Source of the DNA: Marasmius tenuissimus
Taxonomy: Eukaryota; Basidiomycota; Agaricomycetes; Agaricales; Marasmiaceae
Assembly (NCBI GenBank): GCA_029532415.1
Contig: JAQOTA010000069.1
Location: forward strand, 2,790,001 to 2,854,000
Direction of reading: 5' to 3'
DNA length: 64,000 nt
Part shown: piece after piece, positions 63,440 through 64,000 of the stretch
How the letters are laid out: every line of letters starts with the position of its first letter
Numbering within the stretch: position 1 is the stretch's first letter
Position numbers and translations under genes: made by a program
Notes under the pieces: generated by a model
Told to the model about the DNA's origin: nothing
Seen by the model: only the letters and a program-made list of their open reading frames with translations
Databases searched by the model: none

Positions 63440-64000
63440 ATGTCCAATAAACGGAAGAGAAATGCCCATAGTCCCAGTCCTGTCGCTTCCACATCCAAAC
63501 GTATGAACAAGCCAAAAAAAGCCAAGTCGAACTTGAGTACAGTTGGAAGGATCATCACTATGGCCAACGCCACTTCATCTACACCAATGAGCTTTGCTGA
63601 CATAGAGAGAAATCATGGATATCGGCCTGGCCAATGTGGTCAACAGTCGGTAGCATCTAGTAGCTCTGGTCCCTTGTCAGCACCAAACTCAAAGGTTAAA
63701 GGCAAGGCTCGTGAGGTGGGTACAACTTGTTTGGCACTCAGCTTTCTATATATTTCAGCAATCAATGTATTGACTATATCATAGGTTCCTGAATTCTTTG
63801 AGCTTGGGAAGGTTTTTGTGTTCATAGATGGGTGTTCAAGAAGCAGGGCTAAGGTTCATTCTTCACTATGATTCGACATATCTTAAAATTCTGACCGAGC
63901 TGTGATTCAAACTAGAATGGCAAATGGGACTTTATTTTCAAGTCCTCCTCATGCACCACCAAGCCGGTTCCCTCTCCTGCTGAATTTGATCAAGCCCTAC
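63440..64000 (+). CDS. Fourth gene of T2, 5' part (runs off the window)
   Basis: Start MSNKRKRNAHSPSPVASTSK, a strongly basic N-terminus likely to act as a nuclear localisation signal, with NKPKKAKS following. Exon 1 ends at 63715 (GKARE) with a GTGGGT donor. An acceptor at 63784 opens VPEFFELGKVFVFIDGCSRS. The latter is almost identical to T1 at 52990-53090, so downstream exons can be read there (acidic, no recognised domain). The protein is probably nuclear and part of the transposition apparatus or a passenger; function unknown. Confidence 0.5.

Larger units (their letters stand above)
55302..64000 (+). mobile_element. Large multigene DDE transposon (T2), cut by window end
   Basis: The left arm (55311-55420, continued at 56437-56720 after an insertion) matches the T1 arms. 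The body then carries, in order: a large multi-exon gene (56915-59813, plus), a BTB-like remnant (59835-60920, minus), a DD34E integrase-type transposase (61101-63237, plus) and the start of a fourth gene (63440 on, plus). The right end lies beyond 64000. Several single stop codons show this copy is decaying, but gene order and introns are preserved. The combination of long TIRs, TAT termini, 6-bp duplications in the relative T0 and this integrase suggests an IS3EU-like superfamily; this is from memory of family traits. Confidence 0.7.

Overview
The window is nuclear DNA of a filamentous fungus, most likely an Agaricomycete (Basidiomycota). The signs are: short introns of about 50-60 nt with GTRNGT donors; a Ty1/copia element primed by half-tRNA-iMet; a DDE integrase-type DNA transposon of a kind common in mushroom-forming fungi; BTB-like remains; and many small secreted or membrane proteins. 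The mix of secreted proteins and decayed transposons would suit a Ceratobasidium/Rhizoctonia-like genome, but that is a guess. No rRNA, CRISPR array or bacterial operon is present.

Layout. (1) 1-7,276: a decayed Ty1/copia retrotransposon on the minus strand, with a 522-bp 5' LTR (6755-7276), a half-tRNA-iMet primer site, gag, an unassigned second ORF, integrase and reverse transcriptase broken by an indel and stop codons, and no recognisable 3' LTR. It landed about 43 bp beyond the end of a host gene. (2) 7.3-50 kb: an accessory, gene-family-rich region. Its core is about 14 copies (nine largely intact, the rest broken or fossil) of one family of single-pass membrane proteins. Each has a signal peptide, a small beta-type ectodomain, a Ser/Thr-rich stalk, a G-rich transmembrane helix, and a cytosolic tail ending in an R(L/I)xRLExE helix followed by a PPxY-like motif. 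Interleaved are three copies of an eight-cysteine secreted protein, two copies of a GPI-anchored Ser/Thr-rich protein, one polytopic membrane protein and several MITE-like elements. Duplicated non-coding blocks show growth by segmental duplication. (3) 45.5-64 kb, plus an outlier at 20.4-23.1 kb: DNA-transposon territory. Related elements have 270-370 bp terminal inverted repeats starting TATGAGTGT. One short copy at 47,136-48,451 is bounded by perfect 6-bp target duplications. A 5.1-kb internally deleted copy lies at 50.2-55.3 kb. A large multigene copy runs from 55.3 kb past the window end and carries a DD34E integrase-like transposase (61.1-63.2 kb), a large partner protein (56.9-59.8 kb), a BTB-like remnant and a fourth gene. 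MITEs are nested up to three deep at 48.5-49.4 kb.

How it fits together. The membrane family has the parts expected of cell-surface proteins with an O-glycosylated stalk. Its conserved C-terminal PPxY motif suggests recruitment of WW-domain (Rsp5/NEDD4-type) ubiquitin ligases, so regulated endocytosis or turnover is a plausible common property; the ligand is unknown. Small secreted cysteine-rich and GPI-anchored proteins lie next to these genes, so the locus resembles a rapidly duplicating surface and secreted-protein cluster that transposons reshape. Splice structures were read by eye from GT/AG sites, conserved frame and comparison between the copies inside this window; nothing was checked against a database or transcripts.
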